Source: Usitatibacter palustris
GTDB taxonomy: Bacteria; Pseudomonadota; Gammaproteobacteria; Burkholderiales; Usitatibacteraceae
DNA length: 64,000 nucleotides
Direction: 5' to 3'
Assembly: GCF_013003985.1 (NCBI RefSeq)
Contig: NZ_CP053073.1
Coordinates: 1,488,001 to 1,552,000, forward strand
Shown here: in pieces, positions 57,138-64,000 of the stretch
How the letters are laid out: every line of letters begins with the position of its first letter
Numbering within the stretch: the first letter of the stretch is position 1
Program-made: the position numbers and the translations under genes
The notes under the pieces: model-generated
Databases searched by the model: none
What the model saw: only the letters and a program-made list of their open reading frames with translations
What the model was told of the DNA's origin: nothing

Positions 57138-57769
57138 CCGACCAGCTGCTTCGCCGACTTGTAGAAGGTCTTCGCCTTGTCCTTGCCCGCGGCTTCCTGG
57201 ATGCGCGGAAAGGCATACGCAACCCACTTCGCGAGGTCCTCGCGATTGCGGCAGCTCTGGAGCGTCGTGCCGAGCTTGCCCGTTTCCGGTCCCATGGCAT
57301 CGACCAGCAGGTCACCCAGGCGGAACTTGACGGGCGAGTCGAACGAGACAGGCGCGGAGGCGGCGGCCGAAGCGGCGGCCGAAACGGCGGCCGAGACCGG
57401 TTGCGTGGTTTCGGCGTCGGATTCCGCAGGGCGGACAGGGGCAGCAGGCGCTGCCGGCTTGGTCGGGGGCCATGCCTTGGCCGCCGGAGCCGGCGGGGTC
57501 ATCGGCTCCGTCTCAGCCACCGGTTCGGGCTCGAGCGGCTCGGTGGGGACCGGGGTCGTGTCGATCACGAATCCCTCGCGCTCGAGCTCCTCGAACTGGG
57601 CAAAGAGGGCGTCGGCGAGATCGCCGGCCAGCTCGAAGTGCTCGTCGAGCGTTTTCACGCCATCAATGCGGATCAACGCCTGCCGCAGGCGCGACTGGAG
57701 GTGGTAAGTGCGGCGTTCGATCTCTTCGACCCCCTTGGGGGTCTTGGCGAGGACGGATTCGGGGGTCAT
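57134..57769 (-). CDS. Uncharacterised protein with Ala/Pro linker
   Basis: A 211-residue protein I cannot place. From the ATG at 57769 it has a helical N-terminal region (about 1-70, with KTPKGVEEIERRTYHLQSRL and FEELEREGF), an acidic then Ala/Pro-rich low-complexity linker, and a helical C-terminal part (from about 150: FRLGDLLVDAMGPETGKL, ending F-Y-K-S-A-K-Q-L-V-G). No signal peptide or membrane segment. It is divergent from a parA gene 202 bases away, so it might be a cargo or adaptor for that ATPase; this is speculation. Confidence 0.6.
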   Translation of the reverse strand: MTPESVLAKTPKGVEEIERRTYHLQSRLRQALIRIDGVKTLDEHFELAGDLADALFAQFEELEREGFVIDTTPVPTEPLEPEPVAETEPMTPPAPAAKAWPPTKPAAPAAPVRPAESDAETTQPVSAAVSAAASAAASAPVSFDSPVKFRLGDLLVDAMGPETGKLGTTLQSCRNREDLAKWVAYAFPRIQEAAGKDKAKTFYKSAKQLVG

Positions 57770-57865
57770 GCGGGGTCGGTGTCGAGGGCAGCGCGGATTA
57801 TTCCACATGATCCCAAGGCGCGTCAGGACCTTCCGGGGCCTTCATGAGGCCTTGTTGAAAAAGGC

Positions 57866-57895
57866 TTGCCAAGTGCCTGATTTAGCGCCTAGACT
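57866..57895 (+). promoter_or_regulatory. parA promoter
   Basis: TTGCCA (57866-57871), an 18-base spacer and TAGACT (57890-57895) form a reasonable sigma-70 promoter about 75 bases before the parA GTG. Confidence 0.5.
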
Positions 57896-57970
57896 GATTT
57901 CAGAGGACTGCAAAGGTCCCGTCGTACCGGCTCGGTAAACTGGGCCAAATCAGGGAGTGAAAAAACCCAC

Positions 57971-58777
57971 GTGGCCAGAATCGCTGTCTTCAACCAGAAG
58001 GGCGGGGTCGGCAAGACTACGACCACGCTCAACTTGATCGCCGCCTTGGCGCGCGAGGGATTCGATCCGCTTGCGATCGACCTCGACCCCCAGGCCCACC
58101 TCTCGCAGATCTGCGGCGCGCGCGTGAATACCGCGGCCGAGAGCGTCTACGGTTTCTTCCGCGATTCGCGCCCGTTGATGGACCTCGTGCGCAACGCGAA
58201 CGCGGGCTGGGAAGTCATCCCCTCGCACCTCGAGCTCTCCAAGGTCGACACGCAATTCGGCAAGGGCCCGAACGTGCTCAATCGCCTGCGCATCGGCCTC
58301 GAGCGCGAGCAGCTCAATGGCGTGCGTCCCGTGGTGATCGACTGCTGCCCGATGCTGGGCGTGCTCTCGCTCTCCGCGATCTTCGCCGCCGACCGCGTGC
58401 TCGTGCCGGTCTCCGCGGACTTCCTCGCGGAAACGGGCGCGCTGCAGGTGGAGAAAACATTGAATGCGCTCCAGCGCGTGCTCGGGCACCCGGTGCAGCG
58501 CCGCTACGTGATCACGCGCTTCGATGGTCGCCGCAAGATGTCGTGGGAAATCCTCGAGCGCTTCAAGTCGCACTTCGGCGCGAACCTCTGCGAGTCGCGG
58601 ATTTCGGAAACCGTCGCCATCGCGGAAAGCCCGTTCAGCTCGCAGGACGTGTTCGCGCATGCGCCCAACAGCCGCGGCGCCGCGGATTACCGCGCGTTGT
58701 TCGAGGAGCTGGATTCGGCGGGATTCTTCGGGGTGCGGCGCGTCGCGCTGCCGGAACCGGCGGTCGCCTACGCCTGA
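57971..58777 (+). CDS. Orphan ParA-family ATPase
   Basis: A 268-residue deviant-Walker ATPase. The P-loop is VFNQKGGVGKTTTTLNL with the signature Lys before G-G, the A' motif is AIDLDPQAHLSQI, and ADRVLVPVSADFLA follows. There is no parB and no parS-like repeat nearby, so it is not a chromosome-partition pair. Related orphan ParA proteins position cargo such as chemotaxis arrays, PHB granules or conjugation machinery. The GTG start at 57971 follows its own promoter. Its end overlaps the convergent small gene by 10 bases. Confidence 0.85.
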   Translation: MARIAVFNQKGGVGKTTTTLNLIAALAREGFDPLAIDLDPQAHLSQICGARVNTAAESVYGFFRDSRPLMDLVRNANAGWEVIPSHLELSKVDTQFGKGPNVLNRLRIGLEREQLNGVRPVVIDCCPMLGVLSLSAIFAADRVLVPVSADFLAETGALQVEKTLNALQRVLGHPVQRRYVITRFDGRRKMSWEILERFKSHFGANLCESRISETVAIAESPFSSQDVFAHAPNSRGAADYRALFEELDSAGFFGVRRVALPEPAVAYA

Positions 58778-59001
58778 GGCGGGTCGTCCCGGCCTTCGCT
58801 CGCGATGATGGAGATGACGCCCTCGAGGTCGGAGGCGTCTTCCGGCACCGGATCGGCGAGCACCTTCGCATCCAGGATGGTGCAGTGGTGGTAGACCTGA
58901 CGGAGCTTGCGCTCAGCCTCCTCGCGGTCGCGCCCCTGGATCACCAGGTTCTCGACCGTCGAGCCTCCCCTTGTCTGGATCCGGAACCCGAATTTCTTCA
59001 T
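58768..59001 (-). CDS. Small conserved protein, function unknown
   Basis: A 77-residue soluble protein beginning MKKFGFRIQTRGGSTVENL and containing a helix with RDREEAERKLRQVYHHC. To my knowledge similar short proteins occur singly in many Burkholderiales-type genomes, but no function is known. The charged helix and beta N-terminus look like a small ferredoxin-like or DUF-type fold. It lies after a terminator palindrome that separates it from the flavoprotein gene on the same strand. Confidence 0.7.
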   Translation of the reverse strand: MKKFGFRIQTRGGSTVENLVIQGRDREEAERKLRQVYHHCTILDAKVLADPVPEDASDLEGVISIIASEGRDDPPQA

Positions 59002-59051
59002 GGTTGGGTATCAGGCCACGATTTTGTTGTGCGCTGAGGATACCCCAACCG

Positions 59052-59074
59052 AAAAAGGGGACTGTCCCCTTTTT
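59052..59074 (-). terminator. Palindromic terminator touching the flavoprotein stop
   Basis: AAAAAGGGGA (59052-59061), loop CTG, TCCCCTTTTT (59065-59074). On the minus strand the hairpin begins within the TGA stop of the lipoamide-dehydrogenase-like gene and ends in TTTTT. The stem can terminate transcription in both directions. It is the third stop-adjacent palindrome in the window. Confidence 0.85.
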
Positions 59075-60483
59075 CAGGCGGCCAGGCGCTGGGCCTTCTG
59101 GAGGTTGGCGTCCAAGTCGCGCAACGCCGTACGCAGGCCCTCTTCGATGACCGGGTGGTAGAAGGGCATCGAGAGCATCTGCGAAACGGTCATGCGCATC
59201 TGCACCGCCCAGGCGAGGAGGTGGCCGATGTGCTCGGCGTCCGGCCCGACCATCTCGGCGCCGAGAAATCGGCCGTCGGCGGAATCGGCATACACGCGCA
59301 GGTGCCCCTGGTTGCGGAGCATCACGCGCGAGCGGCCCTGGTCCTCGAACGAGACTTCGCCCACGATGAACGAGCCCTTCGGGATCGTGGCGCAGCCGCC
59401 GCCGACGATCGCGATCTGCGGATCGGTGAAGACGATGCCGAGCGGGGCGCGGCGATCGCCCTCGACAATGTTCGGGAAGCGCGCCGCGTTGTCGCCCGCG
59501 ATGCGGCCTTCGTCAGCGGCTTCATGCAGCAACGGCATGTCGTTCGCGGCATCGCCAGCGATGAACACCGGCGTGTCGCCCACTTGCAGCGTCTTGCGGT
59601 CGAACGCCGGCGCGCCCACCGCATTCAACGGGAGCTTCGCGTTCTCGATCGCGAGCCGATCGATGTTGGGCACGCGGCCGGTAGCGGCGAGCACGTACTC
59701 GAAGCGCTGGGTCACCGACTTGCCGCCGCAATCGACGTATTCGATCTCGACTTCATCGCCCACGCGTTCGACGCGCGCGACCTTCGCATCGGGATCGACG
59801 CAGAAGTCCGGCGCGAATGCCTTCAATGCCGCGGCGCGAACCACGGTGTCGGAGATGGGACCCACGCGGCCGCCGCGGCCGAGGATGACCACGCGGACAC
59901 CGAGGCGTGCGAGCGCCTGGCCGATTTCGAGGCCGATCACGCCGGGGCCGAACACGGCCACCGACTTGGGCAGGTCGTCCCACGAGAAGACGTCGTCGTT
60001 GATCACGAGCCGGTCGCCCAGCTTCGAAAGGACCGGCGGCACCGACGGGCGCGAACCCGTGGCGATCACCACCGTGCGGGCGACGACACGCGCGCCGCCT
60101 TCGACCTGCAGCGTATTGCGGTCGATGAACGTGGCGTTCCCGCGAAGCCGGTCGCCCTCGGGAATGTTCTCCACGCCATTCAATACGAAGCCCACGAAAC
60201 GATCGCGCTCGCGCTTCACGCGCGCCATGACTTCGCGGCCGTCGATGCGCAACGGGCCATCGACGTGCACGCCGAAACCGGGCGCGCGTTCGATCGCGTG
60301 CGCGGCCTCGGCGGCGGCGATGAGCAGCTTGGAGGGCATGCAACCGACGCGCGCGCAGGTCGTGCCGTAGGGCCCGCCCTCGATGAGGACGGCCCTGGCG
60401 CCCCGCGCTCGGGCAGCCCGGTAGGCCGCCAGCCCCGCAGTGCCGGCTCCGATGACAGCAACATCCACGTGCAGCGTTTGCAT
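59074..60483 (-). CDS. Dihydrolipoyl dehydrogenase-like flavoprotein
   Basis: A 469-residue FAD-dependent disulfide oxidoreductase. The N-terminal FAD loop is VIGAGTAGLAAYRAA, the redox disulfide is in TCARVGCMPSK, the NAD loop is FGPGVIGLEIGQALARLG, and the C-terminal His-Glu pair is in FYHPVIEEGLR. It is not next to any 2-oxo-acid dehydrogenase genes. The redox motif C-A-R-V-G-C differs from the typical C-L-N-V-G-C, so mercuric-reductase-like or unassigned reductase activity is possible. The ATG at 60483 follows AAGGGA; a GTG at 60489 is an alternative. Confidence 0.82.
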   Translation of the reverse strand: MQTLHVDVAVIGAGTAGLAAYRAARARGARAVLIEGGPYGTTCARVGCMPSKLLIAAAEAAHAIERAPGFGVHVDGPLRIDGREVMARVKRERDRFVGFVLNGVENIPEGDRLRGNATFIDRNTLQVEGGARVVARTVVIATGSRPSVPPVLSKLGDRLVINDDVFSWDDLPKSVAVFGPGVIGLEIGQALARLGVRVVILGRGGRVGPISDTVVRAAALKAFAPDFCVDPDAKVARVERVGDEVEIEYVDCGGKSVTQRFEYVLAATGRVPNIDRLAIENAKLPLNAVGAPAFDRKTLQVGDTPVFIAGDAANDMPLLHEAADEGRIAGDNAARFPNIVEGDRRAPLGIVFTDPQIAIVGGGCATIPKGSFIVGEVSFEDQGRSRVMLRNQGHLRVYADSADGRFLGAEMVGPDAEHIGHLLAWAVQMRMTVSQMLSMPFYHPVIEEGLRTALRDLDANLQKAQRLAA

Positions 60484-60512
60484 GCTCACTCCCTTGGGTT
60501 CACTCCAGGTAC

Positions 60513-61262
60513 TTACGCAGCCTTCTTGGTCTTGGACGCGAAATGCGCTTCCACTTCGTCGGCGCCACCGATGAGCTTGCCACCGATGAACACCTGCGGC
60601 GTCGTGCCCTTGCCGGAAACGGCGCGGACGGTCGAGAAGGTGATGCCCTTGCCGAGCTCGACTTCCTCGTACGCGATGCCGTTGGCGTTCAGCACGTCCT
60701 TGGCGCGCGCGCAGTGCGGGCAGCCGGCCTTCGAGAAGATCACCGCGGGTTCGGGCGCCTTCACGCTGGGGGCGATGTGGTTGAGCATCGTGTCGGCGTC
60801 GGAGACCTCGAACGGGTCACCCGCCTTGTCCGGCTCGATGAACATCTTCTGGACCACGCCGTCCTTCACGAGCATCGAATAGCGCCACGAGCGCTTGCCG
60901 AAGCCCAGGTTCGTCTTGTCGACGAGCAGGCCCATCTTGTCGCTGAACTCGCCGTTGCCGTCGGGGATGAAGGTGATGTTCGGGGCGTTCTGGTCCTTCT
61001 GCCACTCGCTCATCACGAAGCCGTCGTTGACCGACAGGCACACGATCTCGTCCACGCCGTGCTTCGAGAACGTGGCCGCGAGCTCGTTGTAGCGCGGCAG
61101 ATGCGTGGTCGAGCAGGTGGGCGTGTAGGCGCCGGGGAGGGCGAAGACGATCACGGTCTTGCCCTTGAAGAGGTCGTCGGTGGTGATGTCCTTCCACTGG
61201 CCGTCCTCGCGCGTGCGGAACGTGACGTCGGGGACTCGCTTGCCTTCGCTGTTGGGAAACAT
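60513..61262 (-). CDS. Peroxiredoxin-5/glutaredoxin fusion (hybrid Prx-Grx)
   Basis: A 249-residue peroxidase that carries its own glutaredoxin. The N-terminal peroxiredoxin domain has the catalytic Cys in PGAYTPTCSTTHLPRY; the C-terminal glutaredoxin domain (from about 172) has SKAGCPHCARAKD and GTTPQVFIGG. Such hybrids reduce hydroperoxides with glutathione. GGAG precedes the ATG at 61262 by 7 bases. It is divergent from oxyR, with an OxyR operator in between, so it is probably peroxide induced. Confidence 0.93.
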   Translation of the reverse strand: MFPNSEGKRVPDVTFRTREDGQWKDITTDDLFKGKTVIVFALPGAYTPTCSTTHLPRYNELAATFSKHGVDEIVCLSVNDGFVMSEWQKDQNAPNITFIPDGNGEFSDKMGLLVDKTNLGFGKRSWRYSMLVKDGVVQKMFIEPDKAGDPFEVSDADTMLNHIAPSVKAPEPAVIFSKAGCPHCARAKDVLNANGIAYEEVELGKGITFSTVRAVSGKGTTPQVFIGGKLIGGADEVEAHFASKTKKAA

Positions 61263-61340
61263 TTGCACTCTCCTGGCTTGTTTCGGGGGTTGTTCAATAG
61301 GGACAGCCGCAATTCTCCGGGGTTCCGATTGATTTCTCCA

Positions 61341-61377
61341 ATTGATTGTCGTTATACTTTCGATAGCCAGACCCTAT
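61341..61377. promoter_or_regulatory. OxyR operator between prx-grx and oxyR
   Basis: Four tetrads spaced by exactly 7 bases: ATTG (61341), TTAT (61352), ATAG (61363) and CTAT (61374). The consensus OxyR site is ATAG-N7-CTAT-N7-ATAG-N7-CTAT; the last two boxes match perfectly and the first two have one and one or two changes. A TATACT-like -10 box for oxyR overlaps it, consistent with autorepression of oxyR and activation of the divergent peroxiredoxin. Confidence 0.8.
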
Positions 61378-61387
61378 CGAGCAAGCC

Positions 61388-62296
61388 ATGACCCTCACCG
61401 AACTCAAGTACGTGGTCGCCCTCGCCCAGGAGCGCCACTTCGGCCGCGCCGCCCAGAAATGCTTCGTGACGCAGCCCACGTTGTCCCTCGCTCTTGCCAA
61501 GTTAGAGGAAGAACTCGGACTCAAGTTGTTCGAGCGCAACAAGAGCGAAGTCATCGTGACCCCGCGCGGGGGCCAGGTCGTGGAGCAGGCCCGCAAGGTC
61601 CTCGATGAAGTGGGGAAGATCCAGCACATCGCCAAGGGCTCGCACGACCAACTCGCGGGGGCGCTGCGCCTCGGTGTGATTCCGACGATCGGGCCGTATC
61701 TGTTGCCGGACCTCATTCCCATCCTCAAGAAGCGTGCGCCGGCGATGACGCTGTCCATCGAGGAAAACCTCACCGGCAATCTCGCGCCGATGCTGCGCGA
61801 GGGCGAGCTGGACGTCGTGGTGATCGCGCTGCCGTTCTCGCTGCCGGGGGTGAAGACGCAGGTGGTCTACGAGGAGCCGTTCAGCGTGGTGGTGCCCGAG
61901 GGGCATCGCTGGGGGACGCGCAAGGCGGTGAAGCCATCTGAGCTCGATGAGGAAAACCTGCTCGTGCTCAACAACGGCCACTGCTTCCGAGACCAGGTGC
62001 TCGAAGCCTGCCCGGGCCAGCCCAATACCGCGCAGCCCGAGGGCCGCGCGGGCAGCTCGCTCGAGACCATTCGAAACATGGTGGCGTCCGGGCTTGGGGT
62101 GAGCGTGCTGCCGGCGAGCGCGCTGGTTTCGCGCTACAGCTCGCGGCTCGTTCGCGTCGTGCCGTTCGCCTCTCCGATTCCCTCGCGCAAGGTGGCCCTT
62201 GCGTGGCGCACGAGCTTCGATCGCCCGCTTGCGGTCGAAGCACTCGCGGAATCCATCCGCTCCGTGAAGCTCCCGTCGATCAAGATTGCAAAGTAG
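61388..62296 (+). CDS. oxyR: Hydrogen-peroxide-sensing LysR regulator OxyR
   Basis: A 302-residue LysR-type activator. The N-terminal HTH is MTLTELKYVVALAQERHFG and FVTQPTLSLALAKLEEELG. The redox Cys pair is in NGHCFRDQVLEACPG, the spacing of OxyR Cys199 and Cys208. It is divergent from the Prx-Grx gene across an OxyR-type operator. Its last codons and TAG stop lie inside a perfect 94-bp palindrome shared with the convergent tetR. Confidence 0.94.
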   Translation: MTLTELKYVVALAQERHFGRAAQKCFVTQPTLSLALAKLEEELGLKLFERNKSEVIVTPRGGQVVEQARKVLDEVGKIQHIAKGSHDQLAGALRLGVIPTIGPYLLPDLIPILKKRAPAMTLSIEENLTGNLAPMLREGELDVVVIALPFSLPGVKTQVVYEEPFSVVVPEGHRWGTRKAVKPSELDEENLLVLNNGHCFRDQVLEACPGQPNTAQPEGRAGSSLETIRNMVASGLGVSVLPASALVSRYSSRLVRVVPFASPIPSRKVALAWRTSFDRPLAVEALAESIRSVKLPSIKIAK

Positions 62297-62379
62297 AGGG
62301 GTCAGATCCCTTTAAATGATTCGGGGCAGCCATGGCTGCCCCGAATCATTTAAAGGGATCTGACCCCTCTACTTTGCAA
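62286..62379. repeat. Perfect 94-bp palindrome joining oxyR and tetR ends
   Basis: Two exact 47-base arms meet at CATG (62331-62334) with no spacer. Each arm begins TTGCAAAGTAG, so the last codons and stops of oxyR (TAG at 62294) and tetR (TAG at 62371 on the minus strand) are mirror images. Each arm contains AGGGGTCAGA followed by T-C-C-C-T-T-T-A-A-A and a GC-rich core. It can act as a strong two-way terminator. Its perfection suggests a recent event. Confidence 0.92.
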
Positions 62380-63004
62380 ACAGGAGCTCGAGGTAGGTCC
62401 GCAGGTGCTTGGTCTGGCGCGAGAGCATCGTCTTGTCGCCCAGGGTCTTCGTCATCACGAACGCGCCCTCGGTGATCGAGTAGAAGAGATCCGAGAGGCT
62501 GTCGAGCTCGACCGCACGGTTGGGCGGATACGCGGCCATCACCTGCTCGAGCTTCGCCTTCATCTGAGCGCGCCAGAAGAGCGCGGCGTCCTTCAGGATC
62601 TCGAGGGTGCCGTCGTCGAAGAGCTTGTGCTCGTAGATATAGGACGCGAACAGGCAGCCCGGGTAGGGCTCTTCCATCGCGTCGAATTCCTCTTCATAGA
62701 AACCGATCAGCAGCAGCACTTGCTGTAACGGGTCCGCGGCAAGCTTCTCCGCGCGGGCCAGTTGCGCGAGGAAATGCTCGCGGTCGGTCGCGGCGTGCCG
62801 TTCGACCAGCGCCCGTCCGAGGTCCGACTTGCTCGGGAAGTGGTGGAAGAACGCGCCTTTCGTGATTCCGGCGCGGCCGACGACCGCGTCCACGGTGGTC
62901 GCCGAGAAGCCGTGGTCGAGAATGAGCACCTGGGCCGCATCGAGAATCTTCTCGCGCGTTTGCCCAGGGTTCCGAACCCGGCGTGCATCCAAAGGAGTGT
63001 CCAT
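62369..63004 (-). CDS. TetR/AcrR-family transcriptional regulator
   Basis: A 211-residue repressor. The HTH is in FSATTVDAVVGRAGITKGAFFHHFPSK, and the C-terminal ligand domain resembles the TetR_C type with a Cys in YPGCLFASY. The ATG at 63004 (M-D-T-P-L-D) is chosen; upstream starts extend into the divergent spacer, over the likely operator. It faces a TPR-protein gene that it probably controls. The inducer is unknown. The last codons F-A-K and the stop come from the palindrome. Confidence 0.85.
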   Translation of the reverse strand: MDTPLDARRVRNPGQTREKILDAAQVLILDHGFSATTVDAVVGRAGITKGAFFHHFPSKSDLGRALVERHAATDREHFLAQLARAEKLAADPLQQVLLLIGFYEEEFDAMEEPYPGCLFASYIYEHKLFDDGTLEILKDAALFWRAQMKAKLEQVMAAYPPNRAVELDSLSDLFYSITEGAFVMTKTLGDKTMLSRQTKHLRTYLELLFAK

Positions 63005-63080
63005 AACGTACTGGAAGGTATGTCTTATCAACCAAAGTTTCAAGACCTTATCTTGACTTAGGGGCCTACACCTGTAACAT

Positions 63081-63094
63081 ACCAACTGGTTGGT
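63081..63094. promoter_or_regulatory. TetR-type operator
   Basis: ACCAAC-TG-GTTGGT is a perfect inverted repeat with a 2-base centre in the 123-base spacer between tetR and the divergent TPR gene. Size, symmetry and position fit a TetR-family binding site; binding is not shown. Confidence 0.6.
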
Positions 63095-63127
63095 TGCAGC
63101 ATTTACCTTAGTGAGGACTGAACTCCC

Positions 63128-64000
63128 ATGCTTCGCGATTCACGTGGTTTGACCGTTTCCACCTCTAGCACCCAGGCCCTCGCCGCCTATGAAAACGGCC
63201 TTCGCGCCGTGCTCAGCTTCACCGGCGATCCGCTCGCCCCGCTGGACCAGGCCATCGCGGCCGATCCGGCCTTCGCCGGCGCCTATGTCGCCAAGGCCCT
63301 GGCACTCATCACCGCTTACGAGCGACGCTTCGCGAAGATGGCGATCGCGACGCTCGATGCGGGCAAGCGCGCCATCGACAAGGGTACGGACCGCGAGCGC
63401 GCGCTGGCCGCTGCCGCGCGGCGCCTGGCCGAAGACGATTGGCACGGCGGTGTTGCTGCCATTGAAGACGTGCTCGTGGCGAATCCGCGCGACATCCTCG
63501 CGCTGCAGGTCGGGCACCTCTTCGACTTCGTGCGCGGCGACGCGCTGAATCTGCGCAACCGGGTCACGCGCGTGCTGCCGCACTGGTCGGCGAACGATCC
63601 CGAATTCGCGTACGTGCTCGGCATGCATGCGTTCGGACTCGAGGAGTGCAACCAGTACCCGGAGGCGGAAGACACGGGCCTGCGCGCGCTCGAGCTGCAG
63701 CCGCTCGACAGCTGGGCCGTGCACGCGGTGACCCACGTGATGGAAATGCAGGGCCGCATCGAGGAGGGCATCCAGTTTCTCGAGACGCGGCAGGAGCAAT
63801 GGGCCCCGGCCGACAACGCGTTCCAGTTCCATAACTGGTGGCACCTCGCGCTGTTCAACGTGGATCAAGGCAACTTCGCGCGCGCGCTGGCGATCCACGA
63901 CGATCACCTCGCCGGCGCGCTCGAGATGGCGATGAGCCGTGTCGATGCGACCGCGATGCTCTGGCGCCTGAAGCTCGAGGGCGTGGAGATCGGCGATCGC
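63128..64000 (+). CDS. TTC38-like tetratricopeptide protein, 3' end outside the window
   Basis: The frame opens at ATG 63128 and stays open for 291 codons to the window end. It is an all-helical repeat protein without a signal peptide. Segments such as LDSWAVHAVTHVMEMQGRI, FHNWWHLALFNVDQGNFARA and ALAIHDDHL closely recall the eukaryotic TTC38 family, whose bacterial homologues have no known function. It is divergent from a tetR gene with a palindromic operator between them, so its expression is probably controlled by a small-molecule signal. Confidence 0.75.
   Translation, partial: MLRDSRGLTVSTSSTQALAAYENGLRAVLSFTGDPLAPLDQAIAADPAFAGAYVAKALALITAYERRFAKMAIATLDAGKRAIDKGTDRERALAAAARRLAEDDWHGGVAAIEDVLVANPRDILALQVGHLFDFVRGDALNLRNRVTRVLPHWSANDPEFAYVLGMHAFGLEECNQYPEAEDTGLRALELQPLDSWAVHAVTHVMEMQGRIEEGIQFLETRQEQWAPADNAFQFHNWWHLALFNVDQGNFARALAIHDDHLAGALEMAMSRVDATAMLWRLKLEGVEIGDR

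Overview
The window is about 64 kb of chromosome from a high-GC betaproteobacterium. The evidence is the conserved order leuC-(entericidin)-leuD-leuB-asd-fimV-truA-trpF-trpB-trpA-accD-folC-dedD-purF-metZ, the order glyA-nrdR-ribD-ribE-ribBX-ribH-nusB-thiL-pgpA, and the proteobacterial layout hrcA-hemH-grpE-dnaK-dnaJ. Frequent GTG and TTG starts and 1-4 bp start/stop overlaps show strong translational coupling. No tRNA, rRNA, CRISPR array, prophage or insertion sequence was seen, and no gene-free stretch exceeds 300 bases. The genus cannot be fixed from the sequence alone.

Layout. 1-3640: a truncated lipoprotein gene, leuC, a higBA toxin-antitoxin pair, a hicB remnant, cspA and an entericidin. 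3638-18245: leucine, aspartate-semialdehyde and tryptophan biosynthesis, FimV, AccD, FolC, a SPOR protein, PurF and MetZ, with cvpA missing from its usual place. 18249-25900: an arginine-dihydrolase-like enzyme, a DUF4124 protein, a patatin lipoprotein, lpxH, a cyclophilin with two possible starts, an L,D-transpeptidase/TPR pair and cysS. 25900-28356: two divergent solute-binding proteins without permeases. 28376-34644: the heat-shock block with two sigma-32-type promoters. 34645-42585: nadK, recN, a second patatin, a thioesterase, a cupin protein, an esterase, mog, darP/yjgA and pmbA. 42605-45852: a TRAP transporter whose binding-protein gene faces the permease genes. 46003-49410: a five-gene redox operon (cytochrome c, TlpA-type thioredoxin, DUF4266 lipoprotein, DUF3570 outer-membrane protein, ApbE-like protein). 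49482-57137: glyA, nrdR, riboflavin genes, nusB, thiL, pgpA, ugpQ. 57134-64000: an orphan parA, a lipoamide-dehydrogenase-like flavoprotein, a peroxiredoxin-glutaredoxin hybrid controlled by a divergent oxyR, a tetR, and a TTC38-like TPR gene running off the end.

The most interesting unit is the 46003-49410 operon. Its DUF3570 protein carries two TGAS motifs resembling the sequence that ApbE flavinylates, but the ApbE-like protein has no signal peptide and has Gly where the usual metal-binding Asp should be. The second theme is palindromic DNA at gene ends. It includes a perfect 94-bp palindrome that forms the ends of both oxyR and tetR, a related 21-bp palindrome supplying the stop codons of two convergent TRAP genes, and a perfect 45-bp inverted repeat after cysS. 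Regulatory sites that can be read directly include a four-box OxyR operator, two sigma-32 promoters, a TetR-type operator, a higBA operator and several intrinsic terminators.
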